A DNA stretch of 7,757 nt from Psychrilyobacter sp. (GTDB lineage Bacteria > Fusobacteriota > Fusobacteriia > Fusobacteriales > Fusobacteriaceae), in assembly GCA_030621995.1 (NCBI GenBank), contig JAUXGP010000072.1, forward strand, positions 1-7,757, read 5' to 3'. Of the stretch, positions 1 to 6,298 are shown in pieces. How positions within the stretch are numbered: position 1 is the first letter of the stretch; each line of letters opens with the position of its first letter. The translations under genes were made by a program, and so were the position numbers. The notes under the pieces were generated by a model. The model saw nothing but the letters and a program-made list of their open reading frames with translations. It ran no database searches and was not told the origin of the DNA.

Positions 1-1568
1 ACAAGCAGCCATACAATGGAACTATGGGAACGTCGATATTAAAAGCATTTGACTATACTGTAGCAGCGACAGGATTAAATGAAAAAACATTACAAAGATC
101 CGGATTAGAGTATGGTAAAGATTATCTGACTGCAAGTATAAATAGAAATTCAAATGCCGGATATTACCCGGGAGCGACTCCGTTGACGTTAAAAATAATC
201 TTTACGCCAGAAGGGAAAATACTGGGAGCCCAAGGAATCGGGCACAAGGGTGTAGACAAAAGAATTGACGTAATTGCCACAGCTATAAAAGGTGGAATCA
301 ATGTTGTTGAACTTCAAGATGTAGAATTAGCTTATGCTCCTCCATTTAGTTCTGGTAAAGATCCTGTAAATATCTTGGGTTACTATGCAGAAAATATCTT
401 AAATAAAGATATTGAAGTGGTAAGAATAGATGAGGTAGAAGGGCTGGCAGCTACAGAAAACTACGAGTTATTGGATATAAGAACTGCTGATGAGAGAGAA
501 TTAGGAGCTATTCCCGGCGGGATTCATATAGACCTGGCAGAATTAAGGACCAGAATCCATGAATTGGATAAGGAGAAAACTTATATCGTCTACTGTCAAG
601 TAGGATTGAGAGGGTATGTAGCCTACAGAATGCTGGTAAATTTAGGATACAAGGCAGTAAACTTAGATGGGGGATATAAATTATGGGAGCCGACTAGTCA
701 CGACCAGTCAAATATAGGGATATTTGAAGGAAAGGAGGCAAGTAAGTTCGTACATACTGAAAATAAGCCGTTTACAGCTGAATCTCAATTAATAGACGAA
801 GAAAAAACCTTTGGGAATGTAAAAACAATAGAAGTAGATGCATGCGGTCTGGCTTGTCCGGGACCCATCTTAAAGACTAAGAAAACTATGGAAGAGATGG
901 CAGTGGGTGATATCTTAAAGATAACATCTTCTGAATTAGGGTTCAAAAAAGATATCAAAGTTTGGGCTGAAAAAACTGGAAATAAGTTTATTGGTGCAGA
1001 AAAGGTAGGATCAACAATAGTGGCTCAAGTTCAAAAATTAGGAGCTAAAACTATGGGCTGCCCTACTGGCGAGGGTGTTAAGATCGTAGAAACTGCGAAA
1101 AATAAACAGACAATGGTGGTGTTCTCTGGAGACATGGATAAGGTGTTAGCTTCATTTATCATTGCAAACGGTGCACTGGCAATGGGGAAAGAAGTAACTA
1201 TGTTCTTCACTTTCTGGGGGTTAAATGCTCTTAGAAAAGAGAACTATGTAAATAATAAAAAATCTATAATCGATAAGATGTTCGGTATGATGATGCCAAA
1301 AGGTCCAAATAAACTTAAACTTTCCAATATGAATATGGGGGGGATGGGAACTCTTATGATGAAAAAAGTGATGAGAGATAAAAATGTAGAAACTTTACCT
1401 TCATTGATGAAGATGTTCTTTGATAATATCGGAAAGATCATAGCTTGTGATATGTCGGTAGACGTAATGGGGTTCAGTCATGACGAATTAATCGACGAAG
1501 TAGAATATGGTGGAGTAGCAGCAATGCTGGGAGAATCCGAAGAGTCTTATTCAACATTATTTATATAA
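1..1568 (+). CDS. CoA-disulfide reductase-like flavoprotein with rhodanese, TusA and DsrE modules (5' part missing)
   Basis: The reading frame is open from the window edge, so the real start and the FAD/NAD-binding half lie upstream; the Met at base 24 is internal (the sequence ...YNGTMGTSILKAFD is typical mid-protein). Residues are counted from that Met. Residues 1-118 are the C-terminal dimerisation domain of CoA-disulfide reductase/NADH oxidase flavoproteins, with the hallmark YAPPFSSGKDPVN at 104-116. Residues about 133-225 are a rhodanese domain with active-site loop CQVGLRG (Cys191). Residues about 267-335 are a TusA/SirA domain with CGLACPGP (Cys274, Cys278). Residues about 363-513 are a DsrE/DsrF-like domain with Cys475. 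The order reductase-rhodanese-TusA-DsrE suggests a cytoplasmic enzyme that reduces CoA disulfide or persulfide and relays sulfane sulfur between cysteines; the substrate is inferred. The redox cysteine of the reductase is outside the window. The gene ends in a strong terminator. Confidence 0.9.
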   Translation, partial: KQPYNGTMGTSILKAFDYTVAATGLNEKTLQRSGLEYGKDYLTASINRNSNAGYYPGATPLTLKIIFTPEGKILGAQGIGHKGVDKRIDVIATAIKGGINVVELQDVELAYAPPFSSGKDPVNILGYYAENILNKDIEVVRIDEVEGLAATENYELLDIRTADERELGAIPGGIHIDLAELRTRIHELDKEKTYIVYCQVGLRGYVAYRMLVNLGYKAVNLDGGYKLWEPTSHDQSNIGIFEGKEASKFVHTENKPFTAESQLIDEEKTFGNVKTIEVDACGLACPGPILKTKKTMEEMAVGDILKITSSELGFKKDIKVWAEKTGNKFIGAEKVGSTIVAQVQKLGAKTMGCPTGEGVKIVETAKNKQTMVVFSGDMDKVLASFIIANGALAMGKEVTMFFTFWGLNALRKENYVNNKKSIIDKMFGMMMPKGPNKLKLSNMNMGGMGTLMMKKVMRDKNVETLPSLMKMFFDNIGKIIACDMSVDVMGFSHDELIDEVEYGGVAAMLGESEESYSTLFI

Positions 1569-1590
1569 GAAAAGATGATTTAGTACAAAT

Positions 1591-1627
1591 AAAAAGGGAA
1601 ATTCGTAAATTACGAATTTCCCTTTTT
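1591..1627. terminator. Bidirectional intrinsic terminator between convergent genes
   Basis: A perfect 17-bp stem (1591-1607 pairing with 1611-1627) closes over a 3-base AAT loop. It starts with five A and ends with five T, so it reads as GC-containing hairpin plus U-tract on either strand. It lies 22 bases after the stop of the sulfur-handling flavoprotein and one base beyond the stop of bioB on the other strand, so it serves both. TCGTAAATTACGA inside the stem is part of the hairpin. Confidence 0.93.
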
Positions 1628-1628
1628 A

Positions 1629-2594
1629 TTATTTCCACATCTGCTTGATATTTTCAATGAATTTAAAGTCTTCCTCGGTGCTCCTGCCTCTCACAGTAAG
1701 ATAGCCTCCTACCAGCATTCCATTGGCTCCAGACATAAATGCCATTCCCATGAAATCTTTGAGGATCCCTTCCCTGCCTGCACCTATTTTTATTACTTTA
1801 TCTTTAAATATTATCCTATAGATGGCGATTGTTTTTAAGATCTCATCCATAGCTAGGTGTTCACGATCTCCATGAGGAGTGCCGGGAATAGGATTTAAGA
1901 TATTGACAGGAATTCCATCTACTCCTAAGTCTTTTAAGGTATATGCCATCTCGATCCTGTCTTCCCAAGATTCTCCCATCCCGATTATACCGCCGCTGCA
2001 GACATCTAAGCCGGCTTCTTTAGCTGATTTGATAGTTTCAATCCTGTTTTGAATATCGTGGGTTGTGGCTACAATCTTGTTGTATGATTTGATAGAAGTC
2101 TGTAAGTTGCTGTGGAATCTGGTGATCCCGGCTTCCTTTAATTCTAACAACTCCTCCTTAGATAATAACCCGATGGAACAGCACAATTCTACATCTTTAT
2201 CAGAAGCTTTGGCTGTTTTTAAAAATTCTTTGATCTTGTCATATTCAGGAGTTCCTTTTTTGATACTTCTGCCCGAGGTTACCAATCCGAACTTTGAACT
2301 TCCCAATTCCTCCGATCTTTGGTATTCCTCCAATAAAACATCCTTATCCTTTAAGTCATAACCGGTGATATCGGTATTGTAGTGGGCTGACTGAGCACAA
2401 AATTTACAGTCCTCCTCACACCTGCCTGATTTTGCATTGGAGATGGTACAGGTATGGATCTTATTGCCGCAATATTTTGCCCTGATCTCATTGGCCACAG
2501 AAAATAGTTCCATCATTCTGGAGCCGCTTAATTTCGTAAGCTCCAATGCTTCTTCTTTTGTAATCTTTCTATTAATAAAATCTCTTATATTCAT
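1629..2594 (-). CDS. bioB: Biotin synthase, radical SAM
   Basis: BioB inserts sulfur into dethiobiotin in the last step of biotin synthesis, in the cytoplasm. The protein is 321 residues from the chosen start, normal for the family. The radical-SAM motif CxxxCxxC is Cys59-Cys63-Cys66 (GRCEEDCKFCAQSAH), followed by the TIM-barrel motifs VCSGGIIGMGES (198-209), NILNPIPGTP (231-240) and AGRE (272-275). Of the classical 2Fe-2S ligands (E. coli Cys97, Cys128, Cys188, Arg260), the equivalents here appear to be Gly103, Cys138 (followed by Cys139), Cys199 and Arg274; the first Cys is thus missing. Start choice: the ATG at 2594 has GGGGGA four bases upstream, while an in-frame ATG at 2606 (four residues more) has no ribosome binding site and would sit only about 16 bases from the predicted transcript start. 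No other bio genes are in the window, so it appears monocistronic. Confidence 0.96.
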   Translation of the reverse strand: MNIRDFINRKITKEEALELTKLSGSRMMELFSVANEIRAKYCGNKIHTCTISNAKSGRCEEDCKFCAQSAHYNTDITGYDLKDKDVLLEEYQRSEELGSSKFGLVTSGRSIKKGTPEYDKIKEFLKTAKASDKDVELCCSIGLLSKEELLELKEAGITRFHSNLQTSIKSYNKIVATTHDIQNRIETIKSAKEAGLDVCSGGIIGMGESWEDRIEMAYTLKDLGVDGIPVNILNPIPGTPHGDREHLAMDEILKTIAIYRIIFKDKVIKIGAGREGILKDFMGMAFMSGANGMLVGGYLTVRGRSTEEDFKFIENIKQMWK

Positions 2595-2628
2595 CTTGTC
2601 CCCCATTCTTTATTTAATGCATAAAGAA

Positions 2629-2637
2629 ATTATAACA
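2629..2637 (-). promoter_or_regulatory. Extended -10 promoter of bioB
   Basis: On the minus strand this reads TGTTATAAT, a perfect TGn plus TATAAT extended -10. No good -35 is visible 16-18 bases upstream (AT-rich, TTCTTT-like). Transcription would start near 2622, giving a leader of about 28 bases to the ATG at 2594. No BirA-type operator palindrome was found next to it. Confidence 0.6.
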
Positions 2638-2678
2638 TAGGAATAAAAATAAAAGAAACCTAAATTTTTGAATGAGAT

Positions 2679-2707
2679 CAGGTCACCTGCCTGCTACGTT
2701 TTAAAAC
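2679..2707. promoter_or_regulatory. Two small palindromes in the bioB/ABC-F divergent spacer
   Basis: CAGGT-C-ACCTG (2679-2689) is an inverted repeat with 5-bp arms, and GTTTTAAAAC (2698-2707) is a 10-bp perfect palindrome. Both lie between the two divergent -10 elements. The second overlaps the expected -35 area of the ABC-F promoter. They could be operator sites, but short palindromes are common in AT-rich DNA; function is speculative. Confidence 0.25.
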
Positions 2708-2714
2708 TATTATA

Positions 2715-2723
2715 TGATATAAT
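2715..2723 (+). promoter_or_regulatory. Extended -10 promoter of the ABC-F gene
   Basis: TGATATAAT is a perfect extended -10 (TGn then TATAAT). The position of the -35 (about 2695-2700) holds a poor match. A start near 2730 would give a leader of about 37 bases containing the ribosome binding site AGGAGA at 2752-2757, nine bases before the ATG. Confidence 0.6.
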
Positions 2724-2766
2724 GAAAGAAAATATGTATATTTAATAGAATAGGAGAAGAATAATT

Positions 2767-4665
2767 ATGATACTTAGTGTTACGGATCTATGGAAACAAT
2801 TTACAGGAGAAACGCTTTTAAAAAAAATCAACTTTGCAATAGATGAAAGGGATAAGATAGGTTTGGTAGGAGCCAATGGAGCAGGTAAGACAACTCTGAT
2901 AAAAATTCTTATGGGGATGGAGACCCATGATGAGAGTGGAGAGACGAATCAAAGGGGAAAGATAGGAAAAAAAGGTAACCTGAGGATAGGATACCTGTCA
3001 CAAAACTTTGATCTGGATGAGAAAAACACAGTCTTTGATGAACTTATGAGTGTGTATTCCCACCTAAAAGAGGACTATAAAAAAATTCAAATATTAAATG
3101 AAAGACTGGCTGCAGATTTGGATAACTTCGATAAAATTATGGAGGAGTTGGCCATTCTGAATACAAGATATGAGCAAGAGGATGGATATGTTGTCGAATA
3201 TAAGGTAAAGCAGATCCTAAATGGTCTTAATTTCCCAGAAAAACTATGGAAAAATAAGATAGATGATCTCAGCGGGGGACAGCAATCCAGGGTAGCTTTG
3301 GGGAAAATATTATTGGATGAACCGGAATTACTGATCTTAGACGAGCCTACAAACCATCTGGATCTAAATGCCATTGAATGGCTGGAAAAATATTTAAAAT
3401 CATACAATAAAGCCTTTATCTTGATATCTCATGACAGGTATTTTTTGGATAATGTCATCAACAGGGTATTTGAGATTGAATCCAAGACTATAAATATTTA
3501 CAGGGGGAATTTTACCGAATATACGATACAGAAAGAAGCGTATCTGACAGGTGCTGTAAAAAGATTTGAGAAGGAACAGGATAAGGTGAAAAAAATGGAA
3601 GCTTATATATTGAAATATATGGGTGGGATAAAAACTAAGCAGGCATTGGGCAGGCAGAAACTCCTAAATCGTATGGAAAAGATGGGGGATCCCATTGTTA
3701 ATATGAGGAAGATGAAGCTGAAGTTTGAGATTGAAAGGGTAACTACTGATAAGGTCGTGAAGATTAAAAATCTGTCTAAATCTTTTGGAGAGAGTAAGAT
3801 ATTTGAAAATATAAACCTGGATATATATAGAGGAGATAAGGTAGGGATAATGGGACCCAATGGTGTAGGGAAATCTACTATACTGAGGATAATTAACGAC
3901 CTGGAAAAGCAAAGCGGCGGTGCAGTAGAATTAGGAGAAAAATTAGATATCGGATACTATGATCAAACTCATACAGGTTTAGAGGGAAAACAAAATATCT
4001 TAGAGGAACTTATGTATAACTATCCCATTTCAGAAGAGCAGGCTAGAACTTTTGCAGGGGGATTTTTATTCTCTGAAGATGAAATATTTAAGAGTATAGA
4101 CGACCTCAGCGGGGGAGAAAAATCAAGGATTGCCCTGATGAAATTAATAATGGATAAACCTAACTTCTTGATAATGGACGAACCTACAAACCATTTAGAT
4201 ATCTATGCAAGGGAAGTATTGGAAGAATCATTGGAAGATTATGACGGAACTCTGGTAGTGGTATCCCATGACAGACATTTCTTGGAAAGTGTAGTAAATA
4301 AGATATACGAAATAACTCCTACAGGCAGCAATGTATTTGATGGAAACTATGAAGAGTATATGAAAAAATCGACTGAGCCTAAAAAGGAAAAGGAAGTCAA
4401 TACAGACTATGAGGAGCAAAAAAGAAGGAAAAACAGAACATCTAATTTGGAGAGAAAATTTATAGTGGTGGAAAACGAAATTGAAAAATTAGAGGAGAAG
4501 AAGATTAAAATAGAGGAATTGCATAATGAAGCCGGAATAAAAAATGAGATAGATAAATTGATGGACCTGCAAATAGAATTGGATGAGATGGATGAAAAAA
4601 TCATGGTAAAGATGGATGAGTGGGAAGAGATCAATGAGGAGTTAGAGGAATTAAAAGAACTTTAA
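2767..4665 (+). CDS. ABC-F family ATP-binding protein (translation factor type)
   Basis: 632 residues with two ABC ATPase domains and no membrane segments, the ABC-F plan. Domain 1: Walker A GANGAGKTT (35-43), signature LSGGQ (168-172), Walker B LLILDEP (188-194, catalytic Glu193), switch His222. Domain 2: Walker A GPNGVGKST (363-371), signature LSGGE (447-451), Walker B FLIMDEP (467-473, Glu472), His501. Both carry DEPTNHLD. The inter-domain linker (about 250-315) is helical and basic, with a KTKQALGRQK stretch like the P-site-tRNA-interacting arm of YdiF-type proteins. Residues about 545-632 form a highly charged C-terminal coiled coil as in YdiF/YfmR/Uup. ABC-F proteins bind the ribosomal E site and relieve stalled or drug-bound ribosomes; this one looks like a housekeeping member, but the subfamily was not resolved. 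AGGAGA at 2752-2757 supports the start. It probably shares a transcript with the next gene. Confidence 0.95.
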   Translation: MILSVTDLWKQFTGETLLKKINFAIDERDKIGLVGANGAGKTTLIKILMGMETHDESGETNQRGKIGKKGNLRIGYLSQNFDLDEKNTVFDELMSVYSHLKEDYKKIQILNERLAADLDNFDKIMEELAILNTRYEQEDGYVVEYKVKQILNGLNFPEKLWKNKIDDLSGGQQSRVALGKILLDEPELLILDEPTNHLDLNAIEWLEKYLKSYNKAFILISHDRYFLDNVINRVFEIESKTINIYRGNFTEYTIQKEAYLTGAVKRFEKEQDKVKKMEAYILKYMGGIKTKQALGRQKLLNRMEKMGDPIVNMRKMKLKFEIERVTTDKVVKIKNLSKSFGESKIFENINLDIYRGDKVGIMGPNGVGKSTILRIINDLEKQSGGAVELGEKLDIGYYDQTHTGLEGKQNILEELMYNYPISEEQARTFAGGFLFSEDEIFKSIDDLSGGEKSRIALMKLIMDKPNFLIMDEPTNHLDIYAREVLEESLEDYDGTLVVVSHDRHFLESVVNKIYEITPTGSNVFDGNYEEYMKKSTEPKKEKEVNTDYEEQKRRKNRTSNLERKFIVVENEIEKLEEKKIKIEELHNEAGIKNEIDKLMDLQIELDEMDEKIMVKMDEWEEINEELEELKEL

Positions 4666-4691
4666 ATTTTTATGTGAATCGGGAGGTTACT

Positions 4692-5177
4692 ATGAAAAAG
4701 TTGATATTTATATTTTTAATCTTAATCAGTGTTTTATCTTTTGGCGCAAAAGAAGGGCTGGAAATGGGAGATAAATTTCCTATTATGACTTTTTATGATA
4801 CCAGCGGAAAAGAGGTAGCAACTTCTGAGAAATACTTAGGTAAGGTTACTATATATAATTTTGGTGCCAGCTGGTGTCCTCCCTGTAAGGTGGAAAAACC
4901 TCTGTTAAATAAATTCTATAATGCAAATAAAGACGAGGTGAATGTGGCATCTATAATGATCGATAACGATGGGGAATCGGTGGATAAATTTTTTCTAGAG
5001 AATCCCATGGATTTCCCCCACTATTTTGATGTGGGACAAGCTTTATCCAGAAATTTTTTAATAAGAGTGGTGCCTACAACATATGTAGTGGATGAAAATG
5101 GAATAATTTTGGAGAGGATCCATGGAGCTTTAGATTGGAGTCAGCTAGAGATGAAGAATTTGGAGGAGCTAAGGTAA
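4692..5177 (+). CDS. Exported thioredoxin-like protein, TlpA/ResA type
   Basis: 161 residues. The ATG at 4692 has a strong GGGAGG site at 4681-4686, five bases upstream; a GTG at 4674 in frame has no such site and would put charged residues before the signal peptide. Residues 1-19 (MKKLIFIFLILISVLSFGA) are a signal peptide with likely cleavage near Gly18/Ala19; there is no lipobox Cys, so it is either released or held by an uncleaved helix. The thioredoxin fold follows: active site WCPPC (61-65) and cis-Pro loop VVPTT (126-130). WCPPC is typical of reducing AhpC/TSA-Redoxin-like proteins of the TlpA/ResA group, which reduce disulfides outside the membrane. It starts 26 bases after the ABC-F stop and probably belongs to the same operon. 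Its expected electron donor, CcdA, is encoded next, although 327 bases away. Confidence 0.92.
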   Translation: MKKLIFIFLILISVLSFGAKEGLEMGDKFPIMTFYDTSGKEVATSEKYLGKVTIYNFGASWCPPCKVEKPLLNKFYNANKDEVNVASIMIDNDGESVDKFFLENPMDFPHYFDVGQALSRNFLIRVVPTTYVVDENGIILERIHGALDWSQLEMKNLEELR

Positions 5178-5244
5178 TTAGTAATTAACAAGAGTTGGTC
5201 ACGAATTACACGAACAGAGGATATAAATCAGAAGAGAAAAATTA

Positions 5245-5315
5245 ACCACAAAGAAGGGAGATAAAGAGTTTCACAAAGGTTTTCTTAGTGTGACTTTGTA
5301 CTCTCTTTTCTTGGT
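5245..5315. repeat. Long imperfect inverted repeat
   Basis: ACCACAAAGAAGG... at 5245-5278 is largely complementary to 5284-5315, whose reverse complement reads ACCAAGAAAAGAGAG..., with several bulges. Arms are about 32-34 bases with a loop of about five bases (GTTTT). In RNA this would form an irregular hairpin of about 70 bases. It may be a degenerate repeat unit and its inverted copy. Confidence 0.5.
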
Positions 5316-5330
5316 GATGAAAAGGTCTTA

Positions 5331-5351
5331 AAATCTATGAAAATTAGATTT
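5331..5351. repeat. Inverted repeat AAATCTA-N7-TAGATTT (copy 1)
   Basis: A 7-bp stem (5331-5337 with 5345-5351) with a 7-base loop TGAAAAT. A closely similar element occurs at 6272-6290 on the other side of ccdA. Too AT-rich to act alone as a terminator. Confidence 0.45.
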
Positions 5352-5460
5352 GAAAATCCTATTAATCTGTGTCAGAAGAATTTTGATTTTATCTAGAGGG
5401 TAGCCCGGTTTACCCGTGCGATGGGTGTAACTAGTGACAAAAATAGAAAATAGAAGCTTC

Positions 5461-5482
5461 TTTCCTCTAACTTTAGAGGAAA
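5461..5482. other. Hairpin just upstream of the ccdA ribosome binding site
   Basis: TTTCCTCTAA (5461-5470) pairs perfectly with TTAGAGGAAA (5473-5482), leaving a 2-base loop (or a wider loop if the closing pairs open). There is no T-tract on the + strand, only AAATAAGAATAA, so it is not a standard terminator. It lies about 10 bases before AAGGAG and could protect a processed ccdA mRNA 5' end. Confidence 0.6.
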
Positions 5483-5504
5483 AATAAGAATAAAGGAGTT
5501 GTGG

Positions 5505-6197
5505 ATGGAATTAAATATATTGATAGTTTTTCTTGCCGGGATGGGGACTTTTTTAGCCCCCTGTATAATACCCCTGGTGCCCAGCTACCCTTCATATATA
5601 AGCGGAATAGTATTGGGAGAAGAGCATAGCGGTAAACAGAAATTTAAAGTTATCCTCCATACCTCATTTTTTATATTGGGATTTGGGACGGCTTTTTCAG
5701 CTCTGCAGATTTTACTCTTTAATTTTACCAATCTTGCCAGCAAGCTTATCGGGAACAACATATTGAATATGGTTTTCGGTGGAATTATTGTAGTGATGGG
5801 GTTACATATGGTGGGAGTTTTTAAGCTAACTAAGATGTACTCTGAAAAGAGGATAAACTTTAGTTTTGGCGGGAGAAATATAGGGACATCCTATCTCTTC
5901 GGATTTGCCTTCGGGTTTGGATGGACACCCTGTATGGGACCTGTTCTATTTACAGTGATGTCATATCTGGCAGGTGCCGATACCATATGGATGGGGATGC
6001 TGTATATCTGGATTTATACTTTTGGGCTGGGACTGCCATTTATGATTTTTGCACTATTTATAGATAGAAGTAATAAATTGGATTTTATAAAGAAGAACTT
6101 TTTATTTTCAGAAAAATTGAGTGGAGTAATCCTTATTATAATGGGAACACTTTTGGCCCTGAACAAGATGACCATTTTTCTCAGCTGGGGATTTTAA
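5505..6197 (+). CDS. ccdA: CcdA/DsbD-type thiol electron-transfer membrane protein
   Basis: 230 residues, close to stand-alone CcdA length. About six membrane helices are visible (roughly 4-33, 51-72, 87-107, 128-155, 163-185, 204-223). The two conserved redox cysteines sit in the family motifs LAPCIIPLVPSY (Cys20) and GWTPCMGPVL (Cys143). CcdA carries reducing equivalents from cytosolic thioredoxin across the membrane to exported thioredoxin-like proteins, here most plausibly the WCPPC protein encoded just upstream. Start: ATG at 5505 lies six bases after AAAGGAG; the alternative TTG at 5499 directly abuts that site and is rejected. No cytochrome c maturation genes are in view, so its role may be general extracytoplasmic thiol reduction rather than heme attachment; that is inference. 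Confidence 0.93.
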   Translation: MELNILIVFLAGMGTFLAPCIIPLVPSYPSYISGIVLGEEHSGKQKFKVILHTSFFILGFGTAFSALQILLFNFTNLASKLIGNNILNMVFGGIIVVMGLHMVGVFKLTKMYSEKRINFSFGGRNIGTSYLFGFAFGFGWTPCMGPVLFTVMSYLAGADTIWMGMLYIWIYTFGLGLPFMIFALFIDRSNKLDFIKKNFLFSEKLSGVILIIMGTLLALNKMTIFLSWGF

Positions 6198-6200
6198 CTC

Positions 6201-6238
6201 TTCCTTTGTATGGTTTCCCTTCGTAAAGGAAACCGAAG
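6201..6238. other. Overlapping, mutually exclusive hairpins after ccdA
   Basis: Three pairings compete: TTCCTTT (6201-6207) with AAAGGAA (6225-6231), GGTTTCC (6212-6218) with GGAAACC (6228-6234), and CTTCG (6219-6223) with CGAAG (6234-6238). The structure begins four bases after the ccdA stop. The following GAAGTTTAAAC is a poor T-tract, so termination would be weak; it may be an mRNA 3'-end stabiliser or a repeat remnant. Confidence 0.5.
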
Positions 6239-6271
6239 TTTAAACAATGAGCAAGTAGCCTGAAAGGGAAT

Positions 6272-6290
6272 AATCTATTAAATGTAGATT
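6272..6290. repeat. Inverted repeat AATCTA-N7-TAGATT (copy 2)
   Basis: AATCTA (6272-6277) pairs with TAGATT (6285-6290) over loop TTAAATG and is followed by TTAAG. Apart from a few loop bases it matches the element at 5331-5351. The two copies bracket ccdA. Confidence 0.45.
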
Positions 6291-6298
6291 TTAAGAAA

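Larger units (their letters stand above)
5178..5504. repeat. Repeat-rich spacer between the thioredoxin-like gene and ccdA
   Basis: This 327-base stretch has no convincing gene. It contains CACGAA-TTA-CACGAA (5200-5214), CACAAAG twice (5247-5253 and 5272-5278), and their partial complement CTTTGT (5294-5299). Further along come AATCTGTG (5364-5371) and a GC-richer piece GGGTA-GCCCGGTT-TACCC (5398-5415), whose ACCC can also pair with GGGT at 5423-5426. These word types resemble the degenerate intergenic repeats (TTCGTGTAATTCGTG and CTTTGTGGTTAAT on the minus strand) seen between genes in many bacteria. No clear promoter for ccdA was found. No terminator with a T-tract follows the thioredoxin gene. 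Confidence 0.6.

Noticed and set aside
1602..1616. TCGTAAATTACGA resembles a Zur-type operator
   Set aside because: It lacks two central bases of the 7-1-7 arrangement and is fully explained as part of the 17-bp terminator stem.
2065..2361. Open frame of 98 codons on the + strand opposite bioB
   Set aside because: It overlaps well-supported bioB coding sequence on the other strand, has no family resemblance and is a shadow frame.
2592..2606. Upstream ATG at 2606 as the start of bioB
   Set aside because: It has no ribosome binding site and would leave only about 16 bases of leader, while the ATG at 2594 has GGGGGA in front. The choice is not certain.
2607..2766. BirA biotin operator upstream of bioB
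   Set aside because: No GTTAAC/GGTTTAC-type paired half-sites with the usual spacing could be found.
3087..3407. Open frame of 106 codons on the minus strand inside the ABC-F gene
   Set aside because: Antisense shadow of conserved ABC ATPase motifs; Ser/Phe-rich composition is typical of such shadows.
5416..5440. GTGCG after a hairpin, like the 5' end of a group IIC intron
   Set aside because: Five bases are too little. No domain V, no reverse transcriptase and no 3' intron end were seen in the spacer.
5499..5504. TTG start adding two residues to CcdA
   Set aside because: It directly touches the AAAGGAG site, leaving no spacer; the ATG at 5505 is correctly spaced.
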